Assembly: GCA_963699225.1 (NCBI GenBank)
Contig: OY969423.1
Span: 62,001-126,000 of the forward strand
Direction of reading: 5' to 3'
DNA length: 64,000 nucleotides
DNA from: VRUE01 sp963699225
GTDB lineage: Bacteria > Actinomycetota > Thermoleophilia > Solirubrobacterales > 70-9
The notes below the pieces were generated by a model. The model saw only the letters and a list, made by a program, of their open reading frames with translations, did no database searches and was not told the DNA's origin. Shown one piece after another: positions 35,915 through 44,785 of the stretch (the first letter of the stretch is position 1; every line of letters begins with the position of its first letter). The position numbers were made by a program, and so were the translations under genes.

Positions 35915-36861
35915 GAGGCGACCAGCCGCGGTCTGCGGGTCCGGCCTGCCGGTACCACCTCGGCCTCGCCGCTGTCGTGGACGAGCACGCCGCCTTCCGG
36001 CAGCCAGGCCCCGGCACCCTCGGGCCCCGAGAGCAGCGCCGCCTTGGCCCGGGTCTCGGCGAGCAGGGCGCTCCTGGCCAGCGCCGTGGCCTGGACGATG
36101 CCGGTGAAGGCGGGCTCGCCAGTGGATGGGTCGAGCAGGTGGTGGGCGGGGCGGCCGTCGGGGCCCAGCCAGCAGCGCCGCCCGATGCCGCTGGTCGCCG
36201 CGGCGCCCTCGCGCAGGCGCAGCTCGTGGATCGGCTCGCCGCCGAAGGGGTCATCGACCAGGACCCGCCGCTCGAGGCCGGCGCTGCCGCCGATCCGAAC
36301 GTCGCCGCAGCAGTCGACCGCGTAGGCAGGTTGGTCGGCGAGCCTGGCGGCGAGCAGGTCGGCGAGCAGCCCCTTGGCGATGCCGCCGCTGTCGATCGCC
36401 ACTCCCGGAGGCCGCACGACCGTGCCCGCGTCCTCGTCGGCGCCGACCAGGCGCCAGCGCGACGCGCGCTGCGGGCTCGCCGGCGCGCGCCCGTCGCGGC
36501 TGGCGAGTGCATCGACCAATGGCACTGGCGCCTGCTCGCCGAACGACTCGCGGTAACCGGCTCTCTCGATCTCGGCGAGCAGGGTGGCGTCGACGAGTCC
36601 GCCGCTGTTGGCGCCGGCGATCGAGACCGCGGCGGCGAGCGAGCGCAGCAGCGGCGTCGCCGGCACGTCGGGACGTGGGTCGCGGTTGAGCCGGCTCAGC
36701 TCGCTGTCCGGGATGAAGCGCGAGAGTTGGTCGTGCGCGTCGAGCAGGAAGCGGCGTGCCTGCTCGACGGCGGCCGCGGAGCGAGCCTCCTCCTCGGCGC
36801 GCACGTGGATCGTCACCGTTCCGCCGAAACAGGCAAACGAGCGGTGCGCTTCGCCGCTCAC
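35911..36861 (-). CDS. apbE: ApbE-family FMN transferase
   Basis: A 316-residue protein. ApbE marks are FGGTVTIHV at the start, ELSRLNRDP, VAIDSGGIAKGLLADLL and the C-terminal HHLLDPSTGEPA. ApbE attaches FMN to Thr/Ser of extracytoplasmic proteins. No obvious signal peptide is seen, unlike many family members. Flanked by the ferric reductase-like cytochrome and a small membrane protein, all overlapping by 4 bases. No classical FMN-binding target domain lies in the operon. Confidence 0.88.
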   Translation of the reverse strand: MSGEAHRSFACFGGTVTIHVRAEEEARSAAAVEQARRFLLDAHDQLSRFIPDSELSRLNRDPRPDVPATPLLRSLAAAVSIAGANSGGLVDATLLAEIERAGYRESFGEQAPVPLVDALASRDGRAPASPQRASRWRLVGADEDAGTVVRPPGVAIDSGGIAKGLLADLLAARLADQPAYAVDCCGDVRIGGSAGLERRVLVDDPFGGEPIHELRLREGAAATSGIGRRCWLGPDGRPAHHLLDPSTGEPAFTGIVQATALARSALLAETRAKAALLSGPEGAGAWLPEGGVLVHDSGEAEVVPAGRTRRPRLVAS

Positions 36862-37253
36862 GACTGGCTGGTCGTGACCGGGGCCGGTTCTGGTTCCGCT
36901 TGGGCCGCTTCGATTTCGGCCGCTTCGCCGCTGCCTTCAACTTCGGGTTCTGTTTCCACTTCCGGTTCCACTTCAACCGGTTCGGATTCCACTGGTTCGG
37001 GCTGAACCGCTTCCGCTTCGCTCTGACGGGCGCTGCCCATCGCCGGCTGCGAGGAGGCCACCTTGGAGGACTTGCTGCCGAGGACCGGATCGTTGCCGGT
37101 GGCCATTTGTACGAAGACAGTGGCCCAGAGCAGAGCGAACCCGATCAGCGAGATCGCCACCACCCGCCCGCGCAGCTGTCCAGCGCGGCGTTTCTGCGCG
37201 CGCAGCCGTTGCCAGGCCTGTCGCTTGCGCTCGTGCCTCTCGATCGGATCCAT
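36858..37253 (-). CDS. Small membrane protein with acidic Pro/Glu/Val C-terminus
   Basis: A 131-residue protein: a basic N-terminus (ERHERKRQAWQRLRAQKRR), one TM helix (about 31-50), then an extracytoplasmic tail rich in Glu, Pro and Val (PEPVESEPVEVEPEVETEPE). ATG 37253 chosen. First gene of the ApbE operon. The tail lacks a clear [S/T]GA[S/T] flavinylation motif. It could be a spacer or docking protein for the electron chain; function unknown. Confidence 0.65.
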   Translation of the reverse strand: MDPIERHERKRQAWQRLRAQKRRAGQLRGRVVAISLIGFALLWATVFVQMATGNDPVLGSKSSKVASSQPAMGSARQSEAEAVQPEPVESEPVEVEPEVETEPEVEGSGEAAEIEAAQAEPEPAPVTTSQS

Positions 37254-37299
37254 GCGGCAAACGTTCCCCGCAAGGACCAAAGCCCCCTTAAATGCCGCC

Positions 37300-37313
37300 T
37301 GAGAGATCTCTTA
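37300..37313. promoter_or_regulatory. TGAGAGATCTCTTA near-palindrome in divergent promoter
   Basis: This 14-mer differs by one base from the perfect palindrome TGAGAGATCTCTCA at 48594-48607. It lies between the ApbE operon (start 37253) and the repeat-protein gene (start 37375). It is a candidate site for the same response regulator. Confidence 0.5.
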
Positions 37314-37374
37314 GGAGCCTTCGTGAGAGGGTGACGCTGCTTCTCGCACTCGACCCCATCCTCAAGGAGGCTCC

Positions 37375-38100
37375 ATGAAGCGATTCCTGCCCCGTCTCAC
37401 CTACGCGAACGTCGTCTCGACGCTCTGCCTTTTCCTGCTGGTTGGCGGAGCTTCGGCCTTTGCCGCGACCAAGCTCGCCAAGAACAGCGTCGGCGCCACG
37501 CAGATCAAGAAGAACGCCGTCGTCACGGCGAAGATCAAGAACGCGGCAGTGACGAACTCGAAGCTCGCCAACAACGCAGTCACCTCGGGGAAGATCGCCG
37601 ACGCGGCAGTGACGAACTCGAAGATCGCCGACGCGGCGGTCACGTCGGGGAAGCTCGCCGACAACGCGGTCACCTCGGGGAAGCTCGCCGCCAACGCGGT
37701 CACCACAGGGAAGATCACCGACTCGGCGGTGACGAACTCGAAGCTCAGCGACAACGCGGTCACCACGGGGAAGATCACCGACTCGGCGGTGACCAACTCG
37801 AAGCTCGCCGCCAACGCGGTCACGACGGGGAAGATCGCCGATGGCGAGGTCCGCGCAACGGATCTCGGAACGATCGTCACTGCCCAGAAAATCGTTCAGG
37901 TCAATGCCGGTGAAGGAGCTACGGTGGACGTCGCGTGCCCAGCGGGCTCGATCATGCTCAGCGGCGGCGGTTACTGGACCACCAACGTGAACAGTCTCAG
38001 GACGACCGTCAAGCAAGGCAACGGCTGGCGTGTCGAGGGCAAAAATAACGATGCAATCAGCGAGCCTCTGACGGCTGAGGCGTACTGCCTGGTCGGCTAA
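37375..38100 (+). CDS. Secreted decapeptide-repeat protein
   Basis: A 241-residue protein. A signal peptide (hydrophobic residues 12-31, ending SAFAATK) is followed by about eleven 10-residue repeats of the form K-[IL]-x-x-x-A-V-T-x-[SG], from residue 43 to 155. A C-terminal domain of about 75 residues has two Cys (VACPAGS, AYCLVG) and GGGYWTTN. The repeats may form a solenoid or rod and the end a disulfide-linked head. Shine-Dalgarno AAGGAGG precedes the ATG. Similar proteins occur in Solirubrobacter-type bacteria; function unknown, probably surface. Confidence 0.75.
   Translation: MKRFLPRLTYANVVSTLCLFLLVGGASAFAATKLAKNSVGATQIKKNAVVTAKIKNAAVTNSKLANNAVTSGKIADAAVTNSKIADAAVTSGKLADNAVTSGKLAANAVTTGKITDSAVTNSKLSDNAVTTGKITDSAVTNSKLAANAVTTGKIADGEVRATDLGTIVTAQKIVQVNAGEGATVDVACPAGSIMLSGGGYWTTNVNSLRTTVKQGNGWRVEGKNNDAISEPLTAEAYCLVG
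37501..37850 (+). repeat. 30-base tandem repeat encoding decapeptides
   Basis: Ten consecutive units of exactly 30 bases occupy 37531-37830, with a degenerate unit at 37501 and a partial one from 37831. Units start AAGATC or AAGCTC and contain GCGGT/GCAGT. No indels; some units are nearly identical, which suggests recent expansion by slippage or recombination. Confidence 0.9.
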
Positions 38101-38104
38101 GACG

Positions 38105-38155
38105 CTCGCTCGCCCCGCGCGGGGGGAGGGATTCCTTCCGCGCGGGCGCGGCGAG
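38105..38155 (+). terminator. Hairpin after repeat-protein gene
   Basis: CTCGC...CCCGCGCGG and CCGCGCGGG...GCGAG form a long GC-rich stem with small bulges, 5 bases after the stop codon. It has no U tract. Confidence 0.5.
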
Positions 38156-38170
38156 CACGTTGTGCGACCC

Positions 38171-39118
38171 ATGGAAGATCGCAACCAACTGCTCGGCTGG
38201 GCAGCGCTCGCAACGGGCGGCGCCTTTGCCCTGCGCGCAGTCGAGCGTGCCCTCAGGCTTGCCGATCTCCTCGGCGCTTCGCACTCGACCGGACTAGTTG
38301 TCGCTGAGTGCCTGGCAATCGTCCAGTTCCTCGTGCTGTGCCTGGCGTCCTTGTTCGCCGCGCAGGCCTTCCTCTCCCAACCTGAGAGCAGACCCAGGGG
38401 CCTTCGGGACGCGGCGGCGCTCTTCGCCGCCGCCTACGGCTTCGGCCTCCTCTCAGCCGCGTTCACGGCTGGAGTTGGTTTCTCCGAACCTCACTCGCAC
38501 GCCTACCGCATCGCAGGGGTGCTCGACGGTGTCTTCCTCGCCACGCTGATGATCGCCGCACTCCTCGCGACGATCGGCTTTTCCCAGCGTGACCGCGCGA
38601 GGCGCGACTACTTCCTGGGCTGGACCGGTATCGCCTTCATGACAGCGAACCTCGCTGCCTTGATCGCCGGCGTCCTTCTATCCGAGGGCTACACGGACGA
38701 GAATGGATTTGGCACCCTGACCGCCGGCCTCAATCTTGAGACCGTTGCATTTTTGGCTGCCGCGGTTGTCGGGGCGATCGCAGCATTCGCCTTTTTCGAC
38801 GCCGCGCGGGCAGAGGACTCAGGGAAGGAGTCCGTGGCGCGTCGGGATCTCCTCCTCACCGCGACGGCGGGCGCCTATGCCTTCTTCGCCGTCATCCTTT
38901 TCGCGGGCGAGGCAATCGTCGCGATCGCCAACTCAGCTTTGGGATATTCCGATGCGGTGGTCACCTCGGCCTGGGTCGCTGTCTTGGCCGGGTTCGTCTC
39001 CTGCGGCGCCGTCGTCTGCGTGATAGCCGCCCTTCAACCCGCTTTCGCGCGGGTGCTTCAGCGACTGCGTGCAGAGGCTGTCGAGATGGCGCCGACGGCC
39101 AAGCCGGACCCTTTATGA
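38171..39118 (+). CDS. Polytopic membrane protein, unknown
   Basis: A 315-residue protein with about eight hydrophobic helices and short loops; the C-terminal tail is cytoplasmic and Pro-rich. No family motif that I recognise. ATG 38171 is preferred to GTG 38162. It overlaps the next membrane protein gene by ATGA, so the two are likely made together. Confidence 0.65.
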   Translation: MEDRNQLLGWAALATGGAFALRAVERALRLADLLGASHSTGLVVAECLAIVQFLVLCLASLFAAQAFLSQPESRPRGLRDAAALFAAAYGFGLLSAAFTAGVGFSEPHSHAYRIAGVLDGVFLATLMIAALLATIGFSQRDRARRDYFLGWTGIAFMTANLAALIAGVLLSEGYTDENGFGTLTAGLNLETVAFLAAAVVGAIAAFAFFDAARAEDSGKESVARRDLLLTATAGAYAFFAVILFAGEAIVAIANSALGYSDAVVTSAWVAVLAGFVSCGAVVCVIAALQPAFARVLQRLRAEAVEMAPTAKPDPL

Positions 39119-40077
39119 GGGCGCCTCGGTCTGCCCGTCAGCTCGTTGGTGCGGCACTTAAGTTGTACGGGGAATATCCACTGCTCTTCCTGGTTCTCGC
39201 CGCCGGGGTGATCGTGCCCTACGAGGTGATCGTCCTCGCGGCCACTGGGGCGGGCCCGTTTGCCCACGGCTCCTTGGGTTTTGGCACCAGCTCCCTGTTG
39301 ACACTTATCGGGCTGGCCTTGGTCGGACCGCTGGTCTCGGCCCTGCACGTACACGCGGTCAGCGAGGTGTCGGAGGGACGGAAACCTCGGCTGGTTTCCG
39401 TGGCCCGGCGGGGACTGCAGGTGCTCCCCGTTGTCGCGGCGGCGGAGATCATCGCCTGGCTCGGAATCGCCCTCGGATTCTTGGCATTTCTCGTTCCCGG
39501 AATCATCTTGTGGCTGCGTTGGTATGTGGTTGCCCAGGCGGCCGCAATCGAGCACGAAGGCTGGCTGCCCGCCCTGCGCCGAAGTCGTCAGCTGACCGCA
39601 GGCCACTACCGGCACCTGATCGTTTTCGGGATTTACGTCACCCTGATCACCTCCGTGCCGACGCTGCTGGTCGGACTAGCCTTCGGACACGAGACCACGA
39701 CCGCGGCATCGTTCTTGGTCGGCGTGGCCCTTGAGGTCGTTACCTGGTCTCTCAGTGCTCTCGCGGCAGCGCTCATGTACTTCGACCTTCGAGCCCGCTG
39801 GGCCTCTGCTGCGGCGCAGGTTGGTCCGGCACCGGCCGCACCCGCGGGAGGCGATCCACGGCAGATTCCTCAAGACTCCGAGCGGACGCCCCAAAGCTGG
39901 GATCCAAGGAATTACTCCGACCAGGATCGACCCAAGGGCTGGTACGTCGATCCGGGCTCTCCCGATCGAATGCGTTACTGGAAGACTGGCGATTCACCTG
40001 GGTGGGAAGGCACCACCGGGACGCCTAAAAAGGTAAGACGGGAGTGGGAAGAGGAGCTCACAGATGGCGCCTCATAG
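39115..40077 (+). CDS. Membrane protein with C-terminal DUF2510-like segment
   Basis: A 320-residue protein. Six helices occupy residues 20-230, in the layout of membrane domains of the glycerophosphodiester phosphodiesterase type (FLVPGIILWLRWYVVAQAAAIE, AALRRSRQLTAGHY-like segment). The C-terminal 80 residues are soluble and include PKGWYVDPGSPDRMRYWKTG, which resembles DUF2510. It ends 14 bases inside the methyltransferase gene. Confidence 0.65.
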   Translation: MRAPRSARQLVGAALKLYGEYPLLFLVLAAGVIVPYEVIVLAATGAGPFAHGSLGFGTSSLLTLIGLALVGPLVSALHVHAVSEVSEGRKPRLVSVARRGLQVLPVVAAAEIIAWLGIALGFLAFLVPGIILWLRWYVVAQAAAIEHEGWLPALRRSRQLTAGHYRHLIVFGIYVTLITSVPTLLVGLAFGHETTTAASFLVGVALEVVTWSLSALAAALMYFDLRARWASAAAQVGPAPAAPAGGDPRQIPQDSERTPQSWDPRNYSDQDRPKGWYVDPGSPDRMRYWKTGDSPGWEGTTGTPKKVRREWEEELTDGAS

Positions 40078-40957
40078 AGAGAGTCAAGGTGAACGGGTCG
40101 GTGGCCACCTGATCGACTCAAACGACTTCCGCGAGGCGCAGCACAAGAACTGGGACTCCGCCGCGGTGGGGTGGAACGAGTGGAGGGAGTTCAACGACCG
40201 CGCGGATGCGCACATCAGCCAGCGGCTGGTCGAGCTCGCCGGCGTGCGGTCGGGAAGCCGGGTCCTGGACGTGGCCGCCGGCTACGGCGAGCCCGCGCTC
40301 ACCGCCGCGCGCAAGGCCGGCCCGGAGGGCAGCGTCGTCGCCACGGACATCTCCGCCGAGATGCTCGCGTTCGGGCGCGAGCGCGCGGCGGCGGCCGGCC
40401 TGGGCAACGTCGAGTTCATCGAGTCGGATGCCTCCAGCCTCGACTTCCCGCCGGGGAGCTTCGACGCCGCCGTCTCGCGCTGGGGGATCATCTTCGAGCC
40501 CGACGCGGAGGCCGCCGCGGCGCGCATCCGAGGCTTCCTCAAGTCGGGCGCGCGGATCGCAATCAGCTCGTGGGGCAAGCCCGATCAGGTCCCCTTCCTC
40601 TCGATCCCGATGAGGACGACGATGGAGCGGCTGGGCGTGCCGCCGCCCCCGGCCGGGACGCCCGGGCCCCTCTCCCGGCCCACCCCAGCCGCCCTCGGCG
40701 GGCTGCTCGAGGGAGGCGGGTTCTCAGAGGTCGCGGTGGAGCAGGCCGAGGTCACCTTCGAGTTCGACTCCCCGCAGCACTTCACCGCCTACGTCAGGGC
40801 GATCGCCGCCCCGATCCGGGCGATGATCGAGCGACACGCGGGCGAGGCTCAGGAGGAGGCCTGGGAAGCGATCACGCAGGCTGCGGCCGAGGTGGCGGGT
40901 GGCCCGAAACCGCTAAGCCTCTCGAACGTAGTGCTGCTCGCCTCGGCAACCGCCTAA
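40064..40957 (+). CDS. SAM-dependent class I methyltransferase
   Basis: A 297-residue protein. Motif I is VLDVAAGYGEPALTA (about residue 68), followed by the acidic VATDISAEML strand and ESDASSLDFPPGSFDAAVSRWG (split over residues 121-142) as motifs II-III. Fits the UbiE/Methyltransf_11 group acting on small molecules. It overlaps the preceding membrane protein by 14 bases. Substrate unknown. A palindromic CGCCGAGCTCGGCG around 40988-41001 lies downstream and may help termination. Confidence 0.87.
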   Translation: MAPHRESQGERVGGHLIDSNDFREAQHKNWDSAAVGWNEWREFNDRADAHISQRLVELAGVRSGSRVLDVAAGYGEPALTAARKAGPEGSVVATDISAEMLAFGRERAAAAGLGNVEFIESDASSLDFPPGSFDAAVSRWGIIFEPDAEAAAARIRGFLKSGARIAISSWGKPDQVPFLSIPMRTTMERLGVPPPPAGTPGPLSRPTPAALGGLLEGGGFSEVAVEQAEVTFEFDSPQHFTAYVRAIAAPIRAMIERHAGEAQEEAWEAITQAAAEVAGGPKPLSLSNVVLLASATA

Positions 40958-41113
40958 CGCCCGCCGAGCCGGATCTCGCTCGTTAGAGCGCCGAGCTCGG
41001 CGTAGTCTGGGGCTAATTTCGATGCCAAGTGTTCAATCGGCCGAAAACGCGACATCCAGGCTGTTGCTTTCACGCGAACGCGGAAGTGAAGGCGACGGTT
41101 CAGGCCGCTGCGC

Positions 41114-41569
41114 TCAGCGACCACGACGCGCTTTGGTTGCAAGTTTGTCCGCTTCGGCATTCCATTTTCGCGGGATCCACGAAACCCTGTGGTTGGGAAA
41201 CCCCTTGAGCAGGGAGCACGCTTTCGCGTGCAGGGGTCTTATTTGCTCGCTGCCAACCGTAGCGCGGCCGTTTACCTGGTCGACCACGAGCTCCGAGTCG
41301 AGGAACACCCGGATGCGTTGGATTTTGTATCTGCGGGCGAGCTCGAGTCCTTCGATCAGAGCCCGATACTCCGCAACGGTGTTGATGGCGGGCCCGATCG
41401 GTTTGGAGATCTCTTCAATTAGCTGACCATCGGGGTCCCTGAGGACGACTCCGATCGCACCTTGAGCTGGATTGTCGATGGTCCCCGTGCCGGAACCGTC
41501 TGTCTTCAGTAGATAGTTGCGCTTCGACGGCTCCGGATGGTCGCCCTCGTGCGCTTCGGGCACCGGCAT
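41114..41569 (-). CDS. RNase HI-like protein
   Basis: A 151-residue RNase H-fold protein. Acidic residues fit the active site: TDGSG near residue 23, AEYRALIEGLE with Glu near 72, FLDSELVV with Asp near 93 and KWNAEADKLA with Asp near the end. It should cut RNA in RNA-DNA hybrids. The N-terminal 18 residues are variable; a later start is possible. It stands alone at the left of an accessory stretch. Confidence 0.85.
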   Translation of the reverse strand: MPVPEAHEGDHPEPSKRNYLLKTDGSGTGTIDNPAQGAIGVVLRDPDGQLIEEISKPIGPAINTVAEYRALIEGLELARRYKIQRIRVFLDSELVVDQVNGRATVGSEQIRPLHAKACSLLKGFPNHRVSWIPRKWNAEADKLATKARRGR

Positions 41570-41689
41570 GAAGCCAAGCTATCTCATGCCGAAGCGCGCA
41601 CCGAACGGATGCCTCCGTTCACTAGCGCTTTGCGCGAGGAGCGACACAATTTCGAAGGCTGTCGTAACACTCGGAAAGCGGCCCGATTT

Positions 41690-41790
41690 GCTAGGAAGGC
41701 GCCTACCGGAATCGAACCGGGTAAACGGCTTTACAGCGAGGGACAGCATCGCGGCAACGGCTTGTCAAGCGGAATCGTGTGTAAGGGGTT
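41690..41790 (-). other. tRNA-like fragment
   Basis: On the minus strand, CCGG-TTCGATT-CCGG forms a T-arm-like hairpin (about 41705-41720), preceded by a GTAAA/TTTAC hairpin like a long variable arm and a GCGA/TCGC stem like an anticodon arm. No matching 5' acceptor strand for AGGCGCC is found, and the anticodon loop lacks the usual U33. It is therefore not a working tRNA; it may be a degraded tRNA or integration scar. The rest of 41570-41812 shows nothing. Confidence 0.25.
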
Positions 41791-41812
41791 CCAGTCGCCG
41801 CAACGCCCGCCC

Positions 41813-42889
41813 CTAAAGTTCGCTCGGCGGCTCGAACCGATATTCCTCGATGCTCGGCACGCTCGCCAGGCTTCCATCCGGGTTTTTCAAGGGGTTCCAG
41901 AAGGTCCGTTTATCTCGGTCGTAGACGCGGTCCAGGGGGAGTCGAGTAAATGCCGCCAGCAGATTCGCGTAAAGGTCAGGCTCGAACTCGTCGAATACTG
42001 GAAGGCCACTGAGGCCTCCGATCGGCATGGTCATGAGCTGGTCTGCACCTTGGCTTACCCCAGCACCGATCACGTACTTCGGAATCCGGTTGAACCTGAT
42101 GCGCCAGTGAGCCAACAGCGCCGCGATCTGGAGGAATTGGGTGGGGTGCAGTTGGAAGGACTGGGCTTCCGCTACATCTGGAATCTTCAGTGCCCCCTCC
42201 ACCGAGCCCCAATCGAGCAGGCAACCCACCAAGGCGACTGGTCCGAGCCGCATGGCGATGAATGGGACGGCGGTGGTGTCCCGGAAATCGAAACGGTTCG
42301 TCGTGATCTCTGAGTCCAGCGTGCGGAAGACGAAGATCGAGGCGGGAACCTGTTCCGGGGTCAGCACAAGCGCTCCCCGGATCACTTGCAAGACCTGATG
42401 AAGCTCGAAATAGGCTTTCAGCCACTGCGGCTCCAAGAGCGGACCAGATGTAGGATCGCTGCGGTCCAGGGCCAGCGATATGTCCTTGAACAGAAGTCCA
42501 TAGTAGATCTTGCTCAACCAAAGACCAAGCGTCACGGGTCCGAGGGCTTCAAATGCGTCAGGCCCTTCACGGAACGCAGTAGCTACCTCATCCTCTAGCT
42601 GCGAAAGCCAGCGGCCGTTGCATTGTCCACAACAGGGGATCGTCAGCTGCCGGTACTTGATTTCGGAATCGTTGGGAAGCCCCATCCGCAGGTCGTACAG
42701 ATCGAACTCCCGCTGAACCCAGCGGGGAAAAACATGCTCGTCTGTTCGATTCTCCTCGGATAGTTCGGTCCCACAGAGGAAGCATCGATTGTGGTCCAGC
42801 GCCTGGTCCCGATCAGGTACGTAGGAGAAGTTGTCGAGCACGGCCGCGTCATCTGGGTTCAGCGGTTGCTCGTGCCGCTTGTCGGTCAC
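41813..42889 (-). CDS. HNH-type nuclease-like protein
   Basis: A 358-residue protein. Near the N-terminus there is CFLCG, then TDEHVFPRW and later CCGQCNGRW, which together give two CxxC zinc pairs around a DEH core, the treble-clef layout of HNH nucleases. The remaining 250 residues are unrecognised and mixed alpha/beta. Its lower GC than neighbours and isolated setting suggest transfer. A defence role is possible but not shown. Confidence 0.65.
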   Translation of the reverse strand: MTDKRHEQPLNPDDAAVLDNFSYVPDRDQALDHNRCFLCGTELSEENRTDEHVFPRWVQREFDLYDLRMGLPNDSEIKYRQLTIPCCGQCNGRWLSQLEDEVATAFREGPDAFEALGPVTLGLWLSKIYYGLLFKDISLALDRSDPTSGPLLEPQWLKAYFELHQVLQVIRGALVLTPEQVPASIFVFRTLDSEITTNRFDFRDTTAVPFIAMRLGPVALVGCLLDWGSVEGALKIPDVAEAQSFQLHPTQFLQIAALLAHWRIRFNRIPKYVIGAGVSQGADQLMTMPIGGLSGLPVFDEFEPDLYANLLAAFTRLPLDRVYDRDKRTFWNPLKNPDGSLASVPSIEEYRFEPPSEL

Positions 42890-43164
42890 GCGGCAAGCCT
42901 AGACCCCGCGTGCCGTAGCCCTCGGATGCGATGGCTGCCCTTCTTGGTGCCGCCCGAGAACCCACCGACGCCGCTGAGAAGGAGGTCGCCCGGAACCTAC
43001 GCGTCACGCTGGCGGGGTCGTAGGTGGATCGAGCGCTGAGGGAGCTTCGGGCCAGCGGCTCCTCCGATACCTTGTATGAACCCCGGTTTCGCAACTCTTG
43101 AGTCGGCCGAGGCGCCGTCCTGGGTGGGACAGATATCTGAGGCGCGATCTGCGAGGTTTCTTCA
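42890..43164. other. Intergenic stretch between HNH genes
   Basis: 275 bases between two divergent HNH-like genes. I see no supported gene; a short frame of about 30 codons near 42931 lacks a clear ribosome site. It probably holds both promoters. Confidence 0.4.
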
Positions 43165-43983
43165 ATGCCTTTCGACGAGTCGCTCAAGACCTCGGTGCGG
43201 CGCCGGGCACATTTCGCCTGCTGCCTGTGCCACAACCTAGGCGTCGAGGTCCACCACATCGTGCCCGAGGGCGAAGGCGGTCCCAACGACCCTGAGAACG
43301 CGGCGCCGCTTTGTCCCACCTGCCATGAGCGGTACGGCGCCAACCCCGTGAAGCGAAAGTTCATCCGGGAAGCCCGGAACCTTTGGTTTGACATTTGTGA
43401 CCGCCGTTTCGCGCCCGATAAGTCGGCTATGTCCGATATCCAGATGGCGCTGTCACGGGTTGCAACGAAAGGCGATATCGAAGAAGCGGTGGACGCGATG
43501 CGGTCAGCGGCAGTCGGTGTGCCGATCGAGAACCGCGAGGTGCTGCCAGTCGATCTTGGGAAGAAGCCGATCAACCCGGATTCGATCAAGGAGTACGTCC
43601 GTTTCATGTTCCCGGTTGTCGCGCATAGTGGGCCAGACGATTGCGCGACACTTGCCAACGACCTCACCGACATTGGCTACGAGGACATCGCCGGGCTGCA
43701 CGCGATGGTCGGCTACACAAGCCAGCCGTTCGCAGAAGTGGTGCAACAAGAGCGCGACAAGGGCGAGGCGCGGATGGACATAGCCGGGGACATATGGCCC
43801 ATCCGACTCTTCCTCGCGGTCTTGGACGAGCACTACGCCAAGGCCCACTATCCGAACCTGTACGAGCGCAACATGGGCGTTTCGGATCGCCAACCGCACT
43901 GGCGCCGCCGCATTGGTGATCCCGTTCCAAGGTCCCTCCATGCCAAGGGCGAGTGGCCTGGTGGGCCTGCGCCCAGCGACTGA
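43165..43983 (+). CDS. HNH endonuclease-domain protein
   Basis: A 272-residue protein. HNH core at residues 15-60: CCLCHNLGVEVHHIVPEGEGG, then NAAPLCPTCHERYG with the second CxxC. The following region is helical and unrecognised; the C-terminus contains DIAGDIWPIRLFLAVLDEHY. It should cut DNA or RNA with a single metal ion. Standing next to another HNH gene, it may be part of a mobile or defence segment. Confidence 0.75.
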   Translation: MPFDESLKTSVRRRAHFACCLCHNLGVEVHHIVPEGEGGPNDPENAAPLCPTCHERYGANPVKRKFIREARNLWFDICDRRFAPDKSAMSDIQMALSRVATKGDIEEAVDAMRSAAVGVPIENREVLPVDLGKKPINPDSIKEYVRFMFPVVAHSGPDDCATLANDLTDIGYEDIAGLHAMVGYTSQPFAEVVQQERDKGEARMDIAGDIWPIRLFLAVLDEHYAKAHYPNLYERNMGVSDRQPHWRRRIGDPVPRSLHAKGEWPGGPAPSD

Positions 43984-44155
43984 CCGCGGTCTCGGGTGCC
44001 AATGGGATGCCGTGAGTGCCAGGAATCTAACCGGTGTAAGCGCACCCGCCCGAAGCATTCCGTTGGCTACTGCTTCGCGCGAAAAGCGGAAGGCGGTTGC
44101 GTCGCGTGCTCAACCCAGTTGACGTAGTGCGTGGGGACATGAGAAAGTCATCGCC

Positions 44156-44647
44156 GTGCCGCTCGCGCTGAGTGCCCTTTTCGTGGCCGCCGATGTACCG
44201 GCTTCGGTTACGATCGTGGTCGCGTTCCTGACCGGCGCTTTTGGGGTGGTCGGAGGAGTTATTACGGCCAGGAAGCAGTCCGAATCGACCCTAGCGGCAG
44301 CCCACGAGCAGGCCGACGCAACAGTCCGCTCGGCTCAGGAGCAATCTGGCGCGAGTGTGTTGAATGCGGAGTCCGACCGGTTCGCCGCCTGGCAGATGCA
44401 CAAGCGTGATGTCTATGCGAAGTTTCTTGGCGCGGCGCGGGCCGCAACGGAAACGCCAGTCTCGCGCGATGCCAGGGCCGCTTACCAGGCTGAGGCCGAT
44501 CGCGTAATGCTGGTCGCCAGCAAAGAATTGCGAGACCACCTCGGGCCGCTAGTCAGAGATCCGGAGCGCCTGACTGACGCGGCCCAATGGACTGAGATGG
44601 TTGAGAAGCTCGGAGAGGACGCGCGGCAAGCGAAGCCGGGCAACTAG
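44156..44647 (+). CDS. Small membrane-anchored hypothetical protein
   Basis: A 163-residue protein starting with GTG. One hydrophobic helix (about 18-40) is followed by a helical, Ala/Gln/Glu-rich region likely to form a coiled coil (AAHEQADATVRSAQEQS). No enzymatic motif. This layout of one TM and a long soluble helix is common in phage or mobile-element proteins. Function unknown. Confidence 0.55.
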   Translation: MPLALSALFVAADVPASVTIVVAFLTGAFGVVGGVITARKQSESTLAAAHEQADATVRSAQEQSGASVLNAESDRFAAWQMHKRDVYAKFLGAARAATETPVSRDARAAYQAEADRVMLVASKELRDHLGPLVRDPERLTDAAQWTEMVEKLGEDARQAKPGN

Positions 44648-44785
44648 CGCCGTTCGGGCAATCGGAGTTCCACTTCTGCTTTGCGCGAGAAGCAGCGCGG
44701 CTGACCGCCCCCTAGATGTTTGGAGTTCGCGATCGCTAACTGTCTGACTACTGGCGAAGACCTCGAGTTACCTGGTGGTCGTTTG

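Noticed and set aside
37501..37850. CRISPR array
   Set aside because: The repeats are contiguous 30-base coding units without spacers.
40954..41160. 68-codon minus-strand frame after the SAM methyltransferase
   Set aside because: No ribosome site, motif or recognisable product.
41690..41790. Complete tRNA gene
   Set aside because: T-arm-like hairpin is present but the acceptor stem and a normal anticodon loop are missing.
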